52,398 nt of DNA from Phenylobacterium sp. (lineage in GTDB: Bacteria > Pseudomonadota > Alphaproteobacteria > Caulobacterales > Caulobacteraceae), in NCBI RefSeq assembly GCF_030679875.1, contig NZ_JAUXSP010000007.1, positions 1-52,398 of the forward strand, in the 5' to 3' direction. Made by a program: the position numbers and the translations under genes. The first letter of the stretch is position 1. Each line of letters begins with the position of its first letter. The notes below the pieces were generated by a model, which made no database searches, was not told the DNA's origin, and saw only the letters and a list, made by a program, of their open reading frames with translations. This document shows, one piece after another, positions 32,260 through 41,076 of the stretch.

Positions 32260-32541
32260 ATGTCCTCACCCGCGGCCTTGCCGCCCCGCTACCTGCGCAC
32301 GCCCGAAGCCGCTCGGTTTCTGGGCCTTTCGGGGCGCACCCTCGAGAAGCACCGGACCTATGGCACCGGACCTCGCTACTCCAAGATCGGCGGGCGCGTG
32401 GTCTACCGCGTCGAGGACCTGCAGATCTGGGTTGATCGCGGCGCCAAGTCCTCGACCAGCGATGAGACCGGCAGCGTGGTCCTGCCCGCAAAGCGCCACG
32501 CCGTTGCCCCGCCGGCTTTCGCCGACGAGCGGCGCGGCTGA
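32260..32541 (+). CDS. AlpA/excisionase-like helix-turn-helix protein
   Basis: ATG 32260 lies after CGGAGGCCC. The 93-residue protein has an HTH_17 (MerR-like winged helix) domain: PRYLRTPEAARFLGLSGRTL, then EKHRTYGTGPRYSKIGGRVV and YRVEDLQIWVDR. A disordered tail follows. Proteins of this kind act as excisionases or as activators of replication and transfer genes. It lies 17 bases upstream of repA, on the same strand, and may regulate it. No integrase is near it, so an excision role cannot be shown here. Confidence 0.85.
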   Translation: MSSPAALPPRYLRTPEAARFLGLSGRTLEKHRTYGTGPRYSKIGGRVVYRVEDLQIWVDRGAKSSTSDETGSVVLPAKRHAVAPPAFADERRG

Positions 32542-32558
32542 GTACGGGATCCGGTGCG

Positions 32559-33440
32559 ATGTCGGCGCGGCGACGCCCCTCCCTTGAGCGTGAGCAGCTG
32601 GAACTGTTCCGGGCGCTGCCGGGCGACCTTGCGCCGCGCGACGCGCAGGACCTGATGGCCTATCCGTTCTTCAGCCTGGCCAAATCCAAGCGCCTCAAGC
32701 CGATCGATTTTCAGGCGGGGCCTGTCGCCATCCGCGTCGAGGCCGTCCCCGAGCACGGCATGGCCACGATCTGGGACGCGGATGTCCTGATCTGGGCGGC
32801 GAGCCAGCTGGTGGAAGCCCGCGACCACGGCCTTCGCACCTCCCGCCTGATGGCCGCGACGCCCTATGAAATCCTGACCTTTGTCGGCCGAGGCACCTCC
32901 GTTCGTGACTACGACCGGTTGAAGGCAGGCCTCGACCGCCTGCAGGCGACGACGATCGCCACCACCATTCGCCAGCCCACCGAGCGGCGGCGACACCGCT
33001 TCTCCTGGATCAACGAGTGGAAGGAAACCGCCGACGCCAAGGGCCGGCCCTATGGCATCGAGCTGATCCTGCCCGACTGGTTCTACTCAGGGGTCCTGGA
33101 CGATGCGCTCGTTCTCACCATCGACCGCGCTTACTTCGATCTCACCGGCGGGCTCGAGCGCTGGCTGTACCGCATTGTGCGCAAACACGGCGGGCGCCAA
33201 CCCGGCGGCTGGAGCTTCGACCTCACCCATCTTCACGCCAAGTCCGGCTCGCTCAGCCCGCTGAAGCATTTCGCCTACGACCTGCGCGACATCGTCCGGC
33301 GCCAGCCCCTGCCCGGCTACAAGCTGACGCTTGAACGCCCCTATGGCTTCGACCGGCTGGTCTTCGTCCCCACCACCGATCCCCTGGACTTTGCCATTCC
33401 TCGCCGCCTGCGGGTCGCCGCGACGGGGGAAAAGCTGTGA
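32559..33440 (+). CDS. repA: Replication initiator protein A (RPA family)
   Basis: This 293-residue protein matches the RPA-type initiators of alphaproteobacterial plasmids and integrative elements: DLMAYPFFSLAKSKRLKPID, then IWDADVLIWAASQLVEARD, YDRLKAGLDRLQATTIATTI and WINEWKETADAKGRPYGIEL. The C-terminal part holds the second winged-helix region (LYRIVRKHGGRQPGGWSFDL). It should bind the three iterons immediately downstream (33447-33511) and open the origin. It is full length. With parA next to it the module could maintain an excised circle or a plasmid. Confidence 0.9.
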   Translation: MSARRRPSLEREQLELFRALPGDLAPRDAQDLMAYPFFSLAKSKRLKPIDFQAGPVAIRVEAVPEHGMATIWDADVLIWAASQLVEARDHGLRTSRLMAATPYEILTFVGRGTSVRDYDRLKAGLDRLQATTIATTIRQPTERRRHRFSWINEWKETADAKGRPYGIELILPDWFYSGVLDDALVLTIDRAYFDLTGGLERWLYRIVRKHGGRQPGGWSFDLTHLHAKSGSLSPLKHFAYDLRDIVRRQPLPGYKLTLERPYGFDRLVFVPTTDPLDFAIPRRLRVAATGEKL

Positions 33441-33446
33441 ATTGTC

Positions 33447-33511
33447 TCGTGCTATCGAGGACCGGAACTATCGTGCCATCGGGGACCGCGGCCTCGTGCC
33501 ATCAGGGACCG
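33447..33511. repeat. Three iterons, candidate replication origin
   Basis: TCGTGCTATCGAGGACCG (33447-33464), TCGTGCCATCGGGGACCG (33471-33488) and TCGTGCCATCAGGGACCG (33494-33511) are direct repeats with start-to-start spacing of 24 and 23 bases. They begin seven bases after repA, and an A/T-richer stretch follows at about 33515-33590. Position and spacing are those of RepA-binding iterons. Confidence 0.8.
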
Positions 33512-33570
33512 AATTGGCGGAATAACTCCTATGTTTCCGCGACTTGCCTGCCCCTTAACTTCCCTAACCT

Positions 33571-33587
33571 AGAATCCTACGGATTCT
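33571..33587. promoter_or_regulatory. Inverted repeat upstream of parA
   Basis: AGAATCC, spacer TAC, GGATTCT is a perfect 7-bp inverted repeat 65 bases before the parA start, in an A/T-richer stretch. It could be the operator or centromere site for the ParA / ribbon-helix-helix pair, or a weak terminator for repA since TTCT follows. Confidence 0.5.
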
Positions 33588-33651
33588 TTCTAACGCCCGG
33601 CATCCGCCCTCAAGCCGCTTCATTCAGGCGGCCGCCAGCGGGTGGACGCCG

Positions 33652-34290
33652 ATGATCGTCGCCCTGCTCAACCAGAAGGGCGGCGTCGGCAAAACGACCC
33701 TCGCCTTGCACCTAGCCGGCGCCTGGAGCGCTCGCGGCCGGCGGGTGCTTGTCGTCGACGCGGACCCGCAAGGCTCGGCCCTGGACTGGGCTGAACAACG
33801 CGTGCGCGAGGGTCTGCCTCGGCTGTTCGGCGTTCTCGGCCTGGCGCGCGAGACGCTGCACAAGGAGCTTCCGGAGCTTGGACGCGACGTCGACCATGTG
33901 GTCGTCGATGGGCCGCCGCGCGTCGCAGGGATCGCCCGCTCGGCGCTGCTCGCCGCCGATCTAATCGTCATTCCGGCTCAGCCCTCTCCCTTCGACGGCT
34001 GGGCTTCGGCCGAAATGCTCAGGCTGCTCGACGAGGCCCGGGTCTTCCGCCCGCAGCTACGCGCCAGGATGCTTCTGAACCGTTGCGCGGCGCGCACGGT
34101 GATCGCCCGCGAGACGGCCGAGGCCCTCATCGATCAGGATCCCCCGGTGCTGGCGAGCCGCATCGGTCAGCGCGTCGCCTTCGCCGACGCCGCGCGGACC
34201 GGGCGCCTGGCTTCCGAAATCACCGGCGGCGAGCTGGCGGCGCGCGAGATCAGCGCCTGTGCGGCCGAACTCGATGGGCTGGCGCCATGA
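33652..34290 (+). CDS. parA: ParA-family partition ATPase
   Basis: This 212-residue protein is a short (type Ib) ParA. The deviant Walker A KGGVGKTT is at residues 9-16, the Walker A' [13 protein letters not shown] follows, and Walker B is VVVDGPPR. No N-terminal HTH is present, so its own regulation is expected from the ribbon-helix-helix partner whose start overlaps its stop (ATGA at 34287). It would position element copies using ATP-driven DNA binding. It lies just past the iterons. Confidence 0.92.
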   Translation: MIVALLNQKGGVGKTTLALHLAGAWSARGRRVLVVDADPQGSALDWAEQRVREGLPRLFGVLGLARETLHKELPELGRDVDHVVVDGPPRVAGIARSALLAADLIVIPAQPSPFDGWASAEMLRLLDEARVFRPQLRARMLLNRCAARTVIARETAEALIDQDPPVLASRIGQRVAFADAARTGRLASEITGGELAAREISACAAELDGLAP

Positions 34291-34529
34291 CCGGGAGCCG
34301 CAAGCCCGCCTTCATCCAGCGTCCCAGCGATCCCGAGGCGTGGGTGCGCGCACCGGACCGCGCTGCGATCGGGCCCAAGGAGGCGTTCGCCGCGCGCCTG
34401 ACGATCGACGTCACCCCGGCCATGCGCGGCCGGCTCAAGATCATCGCCTTCCGCAACGGCCAGACCGTGGCCGACATGCTGCGCGCCCTGCTCGACCGCG
34501 AGTTCCCCGACGACGGCGACGCCTCATGA
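34287..34529 (+). CDS. Ribbon-helix-helix partition/centromere-binding protein
   Basis: This 80-residue protein overlaps parA by four bases. The N-terminal half ([20 protein letters not shown]) is probably flexible and can stimulate ParA. The C-terminal half, [20 protein letters not shown] then [16 protein letters not shown], is a ribbon-helix-helix fold. This fits the small ParB-equivalent of type Ib partition systems. The inverted repeat at 33571-33587 is a candidate binding site. It also overlaps the DUF2840 gene by four bases. Confidence 0.85.
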   Translation: MTGSRKPAFIQRPSDPEAWVRAPDRAAIGPKEAFAARLTIDVTPAMRGRLKIIAFRNGQTVADMLRALLDREFPDDGDAS

Positions 34530-35002
34530 CTGGGCTCGCCGCCGCCAGAACCCGGGTCGAGCTCCTTCATCTGGAAGGCAAGATCGAACGCTGGATCCGC
34601 TTCGGCGAGGTGGCCGAAGAGGAGATCCTGGATCGCCGCCGTCGCGCCCTGTGGTTTGCGCCAGGCAGCGTCTTCGCCTTCGTCCGCTGGGCCTCGGGCG
34701 ATCATGGCACGATCGTCTCGCGCATCGACATCCTTCGCGCCTGTCGCGCTGGACAGGCCTACACCACCATACCCGGCGTCACTCCCGGCGGCGAACTGCT
34801 GCTGCGGGCGAACGGATGGCGCAAAGTCGAGCGCGTCCTCGTCGCGATCGATCAGGTCGAGGCGCTCGGCGTGGCGCCGACCGACGCCTGTCCCGATCAT
34901 TGGCGACACATCCACAACCGCCTCGCCGCTGCTGACGAGCCGCGCCCCTATACGGCGCGGCGACATGCGGCGTGGCTCGCACGGCGGAGCCTGGACCTAT
35001 GA
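34526..35002 (+). CDS. DUF2840 protein
   Basis: This 158-residue protein begins VELLHLEGKIERWIRFGEVA after a short leader and continues LDRRRRALWFAPGSVFAFVR, then PGGELLLRANGWRKVERVL and CPDHWRHIHNRL. This is the DUF2840 pattern, a conserved soluble protein always found between parA and traF in this family of elements. No catalytic motif is known. Both ends overlap neighbours by four bases (ATGA), so it is translationally coupled to the partition gene and traF. Confidence 0.88.
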   Translation: MTGLAAARTRVELLHLEGKIERWIRFGEVAEEEILDRRRRALWFAPGSVFAFVRWASGDHGTIVSRIDILRACRAGQAYTTIPGVTPGGELLLRANGWRKVERVLVAIDQVEALGVAPTDACPDHWRHIHNRLAAADEPRPYTARRHAAWLARRSLDL

Positions 35003-35514
35003 CCCGCGCCTGGAAACCCTTGATGGCGGCGTCCGCCGCCGTCGCGCTTCTTGCGATCACGGCGGTCACGCAGCCGCCGCCGCGGCTGATCTGGAACGCC
35101 AGCGCCAGCGTGCCGATCGGCCTCTACGCGATCAGTCCGCCTCGGCCGCTGGCGGCGGGAGATCTCGTCGCTGTCGAGCCACCAGCGCCGCTCGCCGGCT
35201 TTCTCTCCGAAGGCGGCTATCTCCCGCCAGGCGTGCCGCTGCTCAAGCATGTCGCCGCCCTTCCAGGACAGCGCGTTTGCCGCATCGGCCGCACGATCAC
35301 GGTCGACGCAGAGATCGTCGGCGAGGCGTCGCTACGCGATCGCCGCGGGCGCTCCCTGCCCGTCTGGAGCGGCTGCATAACGCTGGCGGACGGCCAGGTC
35401 TTCCTGCTGAACCCCGGCGCCCCAGCGTCGCTGGACGGGCGCTACTTCGGCCCTCTGCCAGCCTCCAGCATCATCGGCCGCGCCCGGCCCGTGTGGACAA
35501 GGGAGGGCGACTGA
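34999..35514 (+). CDS. traF: TraF-like S26 signal peptidase
   Basis: This 171-residue protein has an N-terminal membrane anchor (about 8-25). The S26 catalytic dyad is Ser37 in NASASVPIGLY and Lys83 in LLKHVAALPG. In IncP-type systems TraF cleaves and cyclises the TrbC pilin, and a matching TrbC is present at 42057. The end of the domain (FLLNPGAPASLDGRYFGPLP) is intact. The start overlaps DUF2840 by ATGA. It acts in the inner membrane with its active site in the periplasm. Confidence 0.9.
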   Translation: MTRAWKPLMAASAAVALLAITAVTQPPPRLIWNASASVPIGLYAISPPRPLAAGDLVAVEPPAPLAGFLSEGGYLPPGVPLLKHVAALPGQRVCRIGRTITVDAEIVGEASLRDRRGRSLPVWSGCITLADGQVFLLNPGAPASLDGRYFGPLPASSIIGRARPVWTREGD

Positions 35515-35516
35515 CG

Positions 35517-36359
35517 ATGCGGATCATCGCCCCCGCTCGCCTTGGTTTCGCCGCGCTCATCCTAGCGTTCGGTTGCACCACAGCCCATGAAGCCGCCGCC
35601 CAGGATCGTCCCGCCGCGTCGCCGAGGGGCATCGATCCCGTGGCAGACGCCATCGCAGAAGCCTCGCGCCGCTTTGGCGTGCCGCAGCATTGGATACGTG
35701 CGGTCATGCGCGTCGAAAGCGCCGGCGATAGCACCGCCGTCTCCCGGGCCGGCGCCATGGGACTGATGCAGATCATGCCTGGGACCTACGCCGAACTGCG
35801 GCGCCAGTACGGTCTGGGGCCTGATCCCTTCGATGTCCGCGACAATATCTTCGCCGGCGCCGCCTATCTGCGACAGATGTATGATCGCTACGGCGCGCCG
35901 GGATTTCTCGCCGCCTACAATGCCGGTCCGGGACGCTGGGAAAGCCATTTGGCGGGGCGCCGCGCGCTGCCCGCCGAGACGATCAACTATCTCGCCCGCC
36001 TTGCGCCAGCGCTGGGCGTTTCGCTCGAAAGCGCCACGATCGCCGCGCCCCCATCGCCTCCTCCTTCCCCCTTCGAGGCCCCGCTTTTCGTGCAGATCAG
36101 TGCCCATTTGGCGTCGCAAGCATCGCCCGTCGATCGGCGGCGGACTGACGAAGCCACAGCGCCCGATCTGACGCGCGCGGCGCCGAATGATCGCCAATCC
36201 TCACCGCCAAAAATCGCCATTCCGCGCACGGGACTTGGCGCCGCGCGCGCGGCCGATAACGACGCAAACGATGCGGCGATCACGCGTTTGGCTCCGCCCG
36301 TACCGGCAGCAAGCGGCCTGTTCGTGCCCCGGACCTTCGAGCGGAATCCCCAGCGATGA
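35517..36359 (+). CDS. Lytic transglycosylase of the conjugation apparatus
   Basis: This 280-residue protein starts two bases after the traF stop. A hydrophobic signal segment ends near FGCTTAHEAAAQ (a weak lipobox-like Cys at 20). The SLT domain covers about 40-165: the catalytic Glu67 is in AVMRVESAGDS, followed by AMGLMQIMPGTYAELR and FLAAYNAGPGRWE. A disordered Pro/Ala tail fills the last 110 residues. It locally opens peptidoglycan for the Trb channel, in the periplasm. Gene order traF, transglycosylase, relaxase is usual for this element type. Confidence 0.9.
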   Translation: MRIIAPARLGFAALILAFGCTTAHEAAAQDRPAASPRGIDPVADAIAEASRRFGVPQHWIRAVMRVESAGDSTAVSRAGAMGLMQIMPGTYAELRRQYGLGPDPFDVRDNIFAGAAYLRQMYDRYGAPGFLAAYNAGPGRWESHLAGRRALPAETINYLARLAPALGVSLESATIAAPPSPPPSPFEAPLFVQISAHLASQASPVDRRRTDEATAPDLTRAAPNDRQSSPPKIAIPRTGLGAARAADNDANDAAITRLAPPVPAASGLFVPRTFERNPQR

Positions 36360-36624
36360 TCCTCCTCGACCGGCGGGCTCACGGCGGCGATCGGCGGCGG
36401 CAGCGCACCGGCGGCGGCGCGGGTCCGTCAAACCGCGGATCCGGCAGGCAAAAACAGAGCAGAGGGCAAGATAAAAGCCCTGCCTGCGGCGATGGGCTAT
36501 GCGGTTGGGATTTCAGGCTATTTTCGTCTGGCACCAGTGCGGACCCTGCCAGACATTCTGTTCATTTCCCCTGGCCGATCAGGCCCTTGGCCGCCAGCAG
36601 CGCCATCGTGGGCGGGATCGGCGC
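36360..36624. other. Candidate origin of transfer upstream of the relaxase gene
   Basis: No gene is supported here. GTCTGGCA at 36526-36533 and TGCCAGAC at 36547-36554 form a perfect 8-bp inverted repeat around 13 bases that contain CAGTGCGGACCC. An inverted repeat just upstream of the relaxase gene is the normal place for oriT. The exact nick site cannot be read; the GTGCG-CCC spacing in the loop resembles known nick regions only loosely. Confidence 0.5.
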
Positions 36625-38379
36625 ATGAGCGAGCGCGACAGCGATCTTCATGTCCGGCCGGGACGGGTCAGGGACGGCGGCGCGCCCGGGGGCAAGGCCA
36701 AGAGCTTCGTCGGAAAGGTGATGCGCGCCGCCCAGCGCGCCGGCCATCCCGGCTCGCGCTTCGCCGGAGCGGGCCGCGGGCGTTCGACCTTCGGGCGCGG
36801 CCGCCTCGCCAGCGCGCGGGCGGCGCTGCGCAGTCCCGGACGCCGGGTCCTCATCAAGGCTCGCGTCGCGCGTCATCGCGGCAGCCGGTTTCGCGCCGCG
36901 CCGCTCGCCACCCACCTCAGCTACCTGCAGCGCGACGGAACCAGCCGTGACGGCGCCGCCGGACGGCTGTTCGACGCCCAGAGCGAAGATGTGGACGGGC
37001 GCGCCTTCGCCGATCGGTGCGAAGCCGATCGGCATCATTTCCGCTTCATCGTCTCGCCCGAGGACGCCGGCCAGATGAGCGATCTGCAAGGCTTCACCCG
37101 CGATCTGATGGCCCAGGCGGAACGAGACCTTGGCACGCGCCTCGACTGGGTGGCGGTGACCCATCACAACACCGACAATCCCCACGTCCACATCCTCGTG
37201 CGGGGACGCGCCGACGATCAGACGGACCTGGTCATCAGCCGCGACTATATCGGCCGCGGATTGCGCGCCCAGGCCGAACGCCTGGTGTCGCTTGAGCTTG
37301 GGCCGCGTAGCGAGCGGGACATCGCCGCGGCGCTGCGCCGTGAGGTGGATGCGGAGCGCTGGACCGGCCTCGATCGGACGCTGCGCGGCTACACCGACGA
37401 CGGCGGCGGCGTCATCGACCTGAGACCGGGCGGCGCGGCGCATGACGACCGCCAGCTCCATGACGTCCTGGTCGGACGCGCTCAGCGTCTCGAACGGCTC
37501 GGCGTCACGGAGGCCATCGGCCCCGCCCAATGGACGATGGCGCCCGACGCCGAGGCGACGCTGCGCGCGCTTGGGGAGCGCGGCGACATCATCAAGACCA
37601 TGCACCGGGCGCTCGAAGGTCAAGGGCAATCGCGCGGCGTCGCCGCCTTCGCCATCCACGGGGACTCCGCGCCCAATGTGACGGGACGCCTGGTCGACCG
37701 CGGCCTGCAGGACGAGCTGACCGGATCGGCCTACGTCGTGATCGACGGCATCGACGGCCGGACGCATCACGTGCGTTTCCCGAACCTCGCGGCGACCGGC
37801 GACGCGGCGATCGGTGCGATCGTTGAAGCCCGGCCGTTCACTGGCGCGGATGGTCGGCAACGTCTCGCGCTCTCGGTCCGCTCCGACCTCTCGCTCTCAG
37901 AGCAGATCACGGCCTCCGGAGCGACCTGGCTCGACCGTCACCTGACCGCTCGCGACCCGGGGCCGGTGGCGGCGAGCGGCTTCGGCGGCGAAGTTCGCGA
38001 GGCGCTCGAACAACGGATCGATCGGCTCGCGAGCCAGGGGCTGGCCCGGCGGCAGCCGCAGGGCCCGACCTTCGAGAAGGATCTGATCGCAACCCTGCGG
38101 CGGCGCGAGCTTGCAGACGCTGCGGCTCGGCTCGCGAAGGAAGCCCGCCTGCCGCATCGGCCCTCCGGCGCCGGCGATCAGGTCGCGGGCGTCTATCGCC
38201 AACGGGTCACGCTCGCCTCCGGCCGGTTCGTGATGCTCGACAATGGCCTCGGCTTCGAGCTCGTGCCGTGGAAGACCGCGCTCGACCAGCACCTCGGGCG
38301 GCACATCGCAGGCGTGGTCCAGCCTGGCGGAACCGTAGACTGGTCGCTCGGGCGCAAGCGCGGGCTGGGCCTCGGCTGA
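36625..38379 (+). CDS. VirD2-family relaxase/mobilisation nuclease (DUF3363)
   Basis: ATG 36625 begins MSERDSDLHVRPGRVRDGG, the family start. The 584-residue protein has a basic N-terminus to about residue 95. The relaxase core follows: AAPLATHLSYLQRDG (likely Tyr region), HHFRFIVSPEDA, then VAVTHHNTDNPHVHILVRG with the HxH metal site near 186-188. A DUF3363 C-terminal region makes up the rest. It should nick oriT, stay bound to the 5' end and pilot the strand to TraG. The candidate oriT is immediately upstream. All histidines of the HUH-type site are present. Confidence 0.9.
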   Translation: MSERDSDLHVRPGRVRDGGAPGGKAKSFVGKVMRAAQRAGHPGSRFAGAGRGRSTFGRGRLASARAALRSPGRRVLIKARVARHRGSRFRAAPLATHLSYLQRDGTSRDGAAGRLFDAQSEDVDGRAFADRCEADRHHFRFIVSPEDAGQMSDLQGFTRDLMAQAERDLGTRLDWVAVTHHNTDNPHVHILVRGRADDQTDLVISRDYIGRGLRAQAERLVSLELGPRSERDIAAALRREVDAERWTGLDRTLRGYTDDGGGVIDLRPGGAAHDDRQLHDVLVGRAQRLERLGVTEAIGPAQWTMAPDAEATLRALGERGDIIKTMHRALEGQGQSRGVAAFAIHGDSAPNVTGRLVDRGLQDELTGSAYVVIDGIDGRTHHVRFPNLAATGDAAIGAIVEARPFTGADGRQRLALSVRSDLSLSEQITASGATWLDRHLTARDPGPVAASGFGGEVREALEQRIDRLASQGLARRQPQGPTFEKDLIATLRRRELADAAARLAKEARLPHRPSGAGDQVAGVYRQRVTLASGRFVMLDNGLGFELVPWKTALDQHLGRHIAGVVQPGGTVDWSLGRKRGLGLG

Positions 38380-38493
38380 CCCCCCGCCGATCTGCACGCC
38401 AACCTATCCGGCCGCGCGACACCATGGGCCGAACTCTTGCAACGCCGATGACCTTTCCCAGGGTCGGCGCACTGCCCTGTCAGGAGTGTCGCG

Positions 38494-40503
38494 ATGTCGG
38501 CCACCCGCATTCTCTGGGGCCAGGTTCTGATCGTCGCCCTTATCGCGTTGATCTCGGTCTGGGCCGCGACCCAATGGACCGCCTGGCGCCTCGCCTATCA
38601 GCCCGAGCTGGGCGCCCCGTGGTTCGTGTTCGCCGATCATCCGATCTACGCGCCGCCCGCCTTCTTCTGGTGGTGGTATTTCTTCGACGCCTATGCGCCG
38701 CAGATCTTCTTCGAAGGCGCGCTGATCGCCTCGGCCGGCGGCTTCGCCTCGATCGCCGTCGCCATCGGCATGTCGGTATGGCGCGCGCGCGAAGCCAAGA
38801 ACGTGACGACCTATGGATCGGCGCGGTGGGCCACGGCGCGCGAACTGCGCGCCGCGAAGCTGCTCGGCCCCGACGGGGTGGTCCTGGGGCGCTATCGCCG
38901 GGACTATCTGCGCCACGATGGTCCCGAGCATGTGCTGTGCTTTGCGCCTACCCGGTCAGGCAAGGGTGTCGGTCTGGTCATCCCGACGCTCCTGACCTGG
39001 CCGGGCGCCTGCATCGTTCACGACATCAAAGGCGAGAATTTCGGCCTGACCGCGGGGTGGCGCGCCCGCTTCAGCCGCGTTCTGCGCTTCGATCCCACCG
39101 ACGCCGATTCCGACGCCTACAATCCTCTGCTGGAAGTCCGCCGCGGCCCCTCGGAGGTGCGCGACGTCCAGAACATCGCCGACATCCTCGTCGATCCCGA
39201 AGGCGCCCTGGAAAAGCGAAACCACTGGGAGAAGACCAGCCACGCGCTGTTGGTCGGGGCCATCCTTCACGTCCTCTATGCCGAGGCAGACAAGACGTTG
39301 GCCGGGGTCGCCGGCTTCCTCTCCGATCCGAAGCGTCCCATTGAGACCACCCTGCGCGCGATGATGACCACGCCCCATCTTGGCGACGACGGCGTCCACC
39401 CCGTCGTCGCCTCGGCCGCGCGCGAGCTGCTGAACAAGAGCGAGAACGAGCGATCGGGCGTGCTGTCGACCGCGATGTCGTTCCTGGGGCTCTATCGCGA
39501 CCCGGTCGTCGCGCGGGTCACCCGGCGGTGCGACTGGCGGATTTGCGATCTGGTTGACCAGCGGCGGCCCGCGAGCCTCTATCTGGTCGTGCCGCCCTCA
39601 GACATCTCGCGCACCAAACCGCTCATCCGGCTGATCCTCAATCAGGTGGGCCGCCGGCTTACCGAAGACCTCGACGCCAAAGGCCGCCGGCACCGCCTGC
39701 TGCTGATGCTCGACGAATTCCCGGCGCTCGGCCGCCTCGACTTCTTCGAGTCCGCCCTGGCCTTCATGGCGGGCTACGGCATCCGCAGCTTCCTGATCGC
39801 CCAGAGCCTCAATCAGATCGAAAAGGCCTACGGCCCGAACAATGCGATCCTCGACAATTGCCATGTCCGGGTCAGCTTCGCGACCAACGACGAGCGCACC
39901 GCCAAGCGGGTCAGCGACGCGCTGGGCACCGCCACCGAAATCCGCGACGCACGCAACTACGCGGGCCATCGGCTGTCGCCCTGGCTCGGGCATCTGATGG
40001 TGTCGCGCCAGGAGACGGCTCGGGCGCTGCTGACCCCCGGCGAGATCATGCAGCTGCCGCCGACCGATGCCATCATCCTGGTCTCCGGCCTCTTCCCGAT
40101 CCGCGCCAAGAAGGCCCGATACTATGAGGACCGCCGCTTCAAAGCCCGTCTGCTGCCCGCGCCGGTGAAGCCGCGCAAGGCGCCAGGGCCACAGCGTGGT
40201 CAGGATCGCGGCGACGACTGGAGCCGCCTCAGCCCCTTGGCGCCGATCGTGTCGCCCGCTGCCGCCGCATCCGTGGGCGGCGAGGAGGCCGACGCGGACC
40301 CGGCGAACGCCGGCATTCGCCGCGAACCTGAGATCCCGCCCCACGAAGCCGTCGCGCCCGAGACGGACCGGCCGGCGCGCGAGTTCGAGGTGCTGGAGGA
40401 CGAGCCGGACGAGGATGGCCTGCGGGCGCAGGCGCTGCAGGCGCGTATGCGCGGCCTCGCGCGGCAGGCTGCCCTCGATCCCGACGACGGGATCGTGCTG
40501 TGA
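38494..40503 (+). CDS. traG: TraG/VirD4 coupling protein
   Basis: This 669-residue membrane ATPase links the relaxosome to the secretion channel. Two N-terminal membrane segments lie at about 8-28 and 58-95. Walker [11 protein letters not shown] is at 150-159 and Walker [13 protein letters not shown] is near 403-414. The TraG motif [20 protein letters not shown] follows. The C-terminal 130 residues are acidic and disordered. It begins 114 bases after the relaxase gene and overlaps the CopG gene as GTGA. It is full length and intact. Confidence 0.95.
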   Translation: MSATRILWGQVLIVALIALISVWAATQWTAWRLAYQPELGAPWFVFADHPIYAPPAFFWWWYFFDAYAPQIFFEGALIASAGGFASIAVAIGMSVWRAREAKNVTTYGSARWATARELRAAKLLGPDGVVLGRYRRDYLRHDGPEHVLCFAPTRSGKGVGLVIPTLLTWPGACIVHDIKGENFGLTAGWRARFSRVLRFDPTDADSDAYNPLLEVRRGPSEVRDVQNIADILVDPEGALEKRNHWEKTSHALLVGAILHVLYAEADKTLAGVAGFLSDPKRPIETTLRAMMTTPHLGDDGVHPVVASAARELLNKSENERSGVLSTAMSFLGLYRDPVVARVTRRCDWRICDLVDQRRPASLYLVVPPSDISRTKPLIRLILNQVGRRLTEDLDAKGRRHRLLLMLDEFPALGRLDFFESALAFMAGYGIRSFLIAQSLNQIEKAYGPNNAILDNCHVRVSFATNDERTAKRVSDALGTATEIRDARNYAGHRLSPWLGHLMVSRQETARALLTPGEIMQLPPTDAIILVSGLFPIRAKKARYYEDRRFKARLLPAPVKPRKAPGPQRGQDRGDDWSRLSPLAPIVSPAAAASVGGEEADADPANAGIRREPEIPPHEAVAPETDRPAREFEVLEDEPDEDGLRAQALQARMRGLARQAALDPDDGIVL

Positions 40504-40937
40504 AGGCGCCGCCGAGGATCAAGCAGACCTTCCGCATCCCGGCCGATCTCAGCCGGGATCTCGCCGACTATGCGCGGCGTCGCCGCGTCGCCCAGGGCGA
40601 CGTGGTCCAGGCCGCGCTGGCTTCGCACCTCTCCCCCGACGGCGCCGACCGTCTTGAAGCGGCGCTGGCCCGCCGGCTCGATCGCATGTCCCGCCAGATC
40701 GATCGGCTTGAGCGCCACGTCATGATCAGCAATGAGACGATCGCCCTGTTCGTGCGCTTCTGGCTGACGGCCGTTCCGCCACTGCCCGACACCGCCCAGG
40801 CCGCCGCGCAAGCCAAGGGCCGCGAGCGCTTCGAAGGCTTTGTCGAGACCTTGGGCCGGCGACTCGCCAAGGGCCGCAGCTTCGCCGACGAAATCCTCCG
40901 CGACGTTCCCGCCGAGACCGAAGCCGACGAGGACTAA
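40500..40937 (+). CDS. CopG-family ribbon-helix-helix regulator
   Basis: This 145-residue protein starts at GTG 40500, overlapping the traG stop. The N-terminal ribbon-helix-helix ([20 protein letters not shown] then [16 protein letters not shown]) is followed by a helical region with a hydrophobic turn ([19 protein letters not shown]) and an acidic end. This gene always sits between traG and trbB in this family, and probably regulates the trb operon or assists the coupling protein. A hairpin lies between it and trbB. Confidence 0.88.
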   Translation: MKAPPRIKQTFRIPADLSRDLADYARRRRVAQGDVVQAALASHLSPDGADRLEAALARRLDRMSRQIDRLERHVMISNETIALFVRFWLTAVPPLPDTAQAAAQAKGRERFEGFVETLGRRLAKGRSFADEILRDVPAETEADED

Positions 40938-41036
40938 AACCGCCGTTTCCCTGCCGTTGTACGCCAGCGCACTACTACGCCCTCGTCGCTGTTGAACCCG
41001 CCTCAGATCGCCGCTTCTTGATTGACCCGTTGAGGA

Positions 41037-41053
41037 TCTCGCCTTCGGCGAGA
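41037..41053 (+). promoter_or_regulatory. Hairpin upstream of trbB
   Basis: TCTCGCC, loop TTC, GGCGAGA is a perfect 7-bp stem 23 bases before the GTG start of trbB, in the only sizeable gap (139 bases) between traG and trbI. It may be a terminator for the traG unit or a control site for trb expression. Confidence 0.5.
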
Positions 41054-41076
41054 CGCGAGGAAACGGGACGACATCA

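Noticed and set aside
33447..33511. Possible CRISPR-like array (three regular repeats)
   Set aside because: Only three 18-base repeats with spacers of 5-6 bases and no cas genes; position after repA makes them iterons.
36356..36628. Possible 90-residue gene between the transglycosylase and relaxase genes
   Set aside because: Composition like random GC-rich sequence, no ribosome binding site of note, and it covers the candidate oriT.
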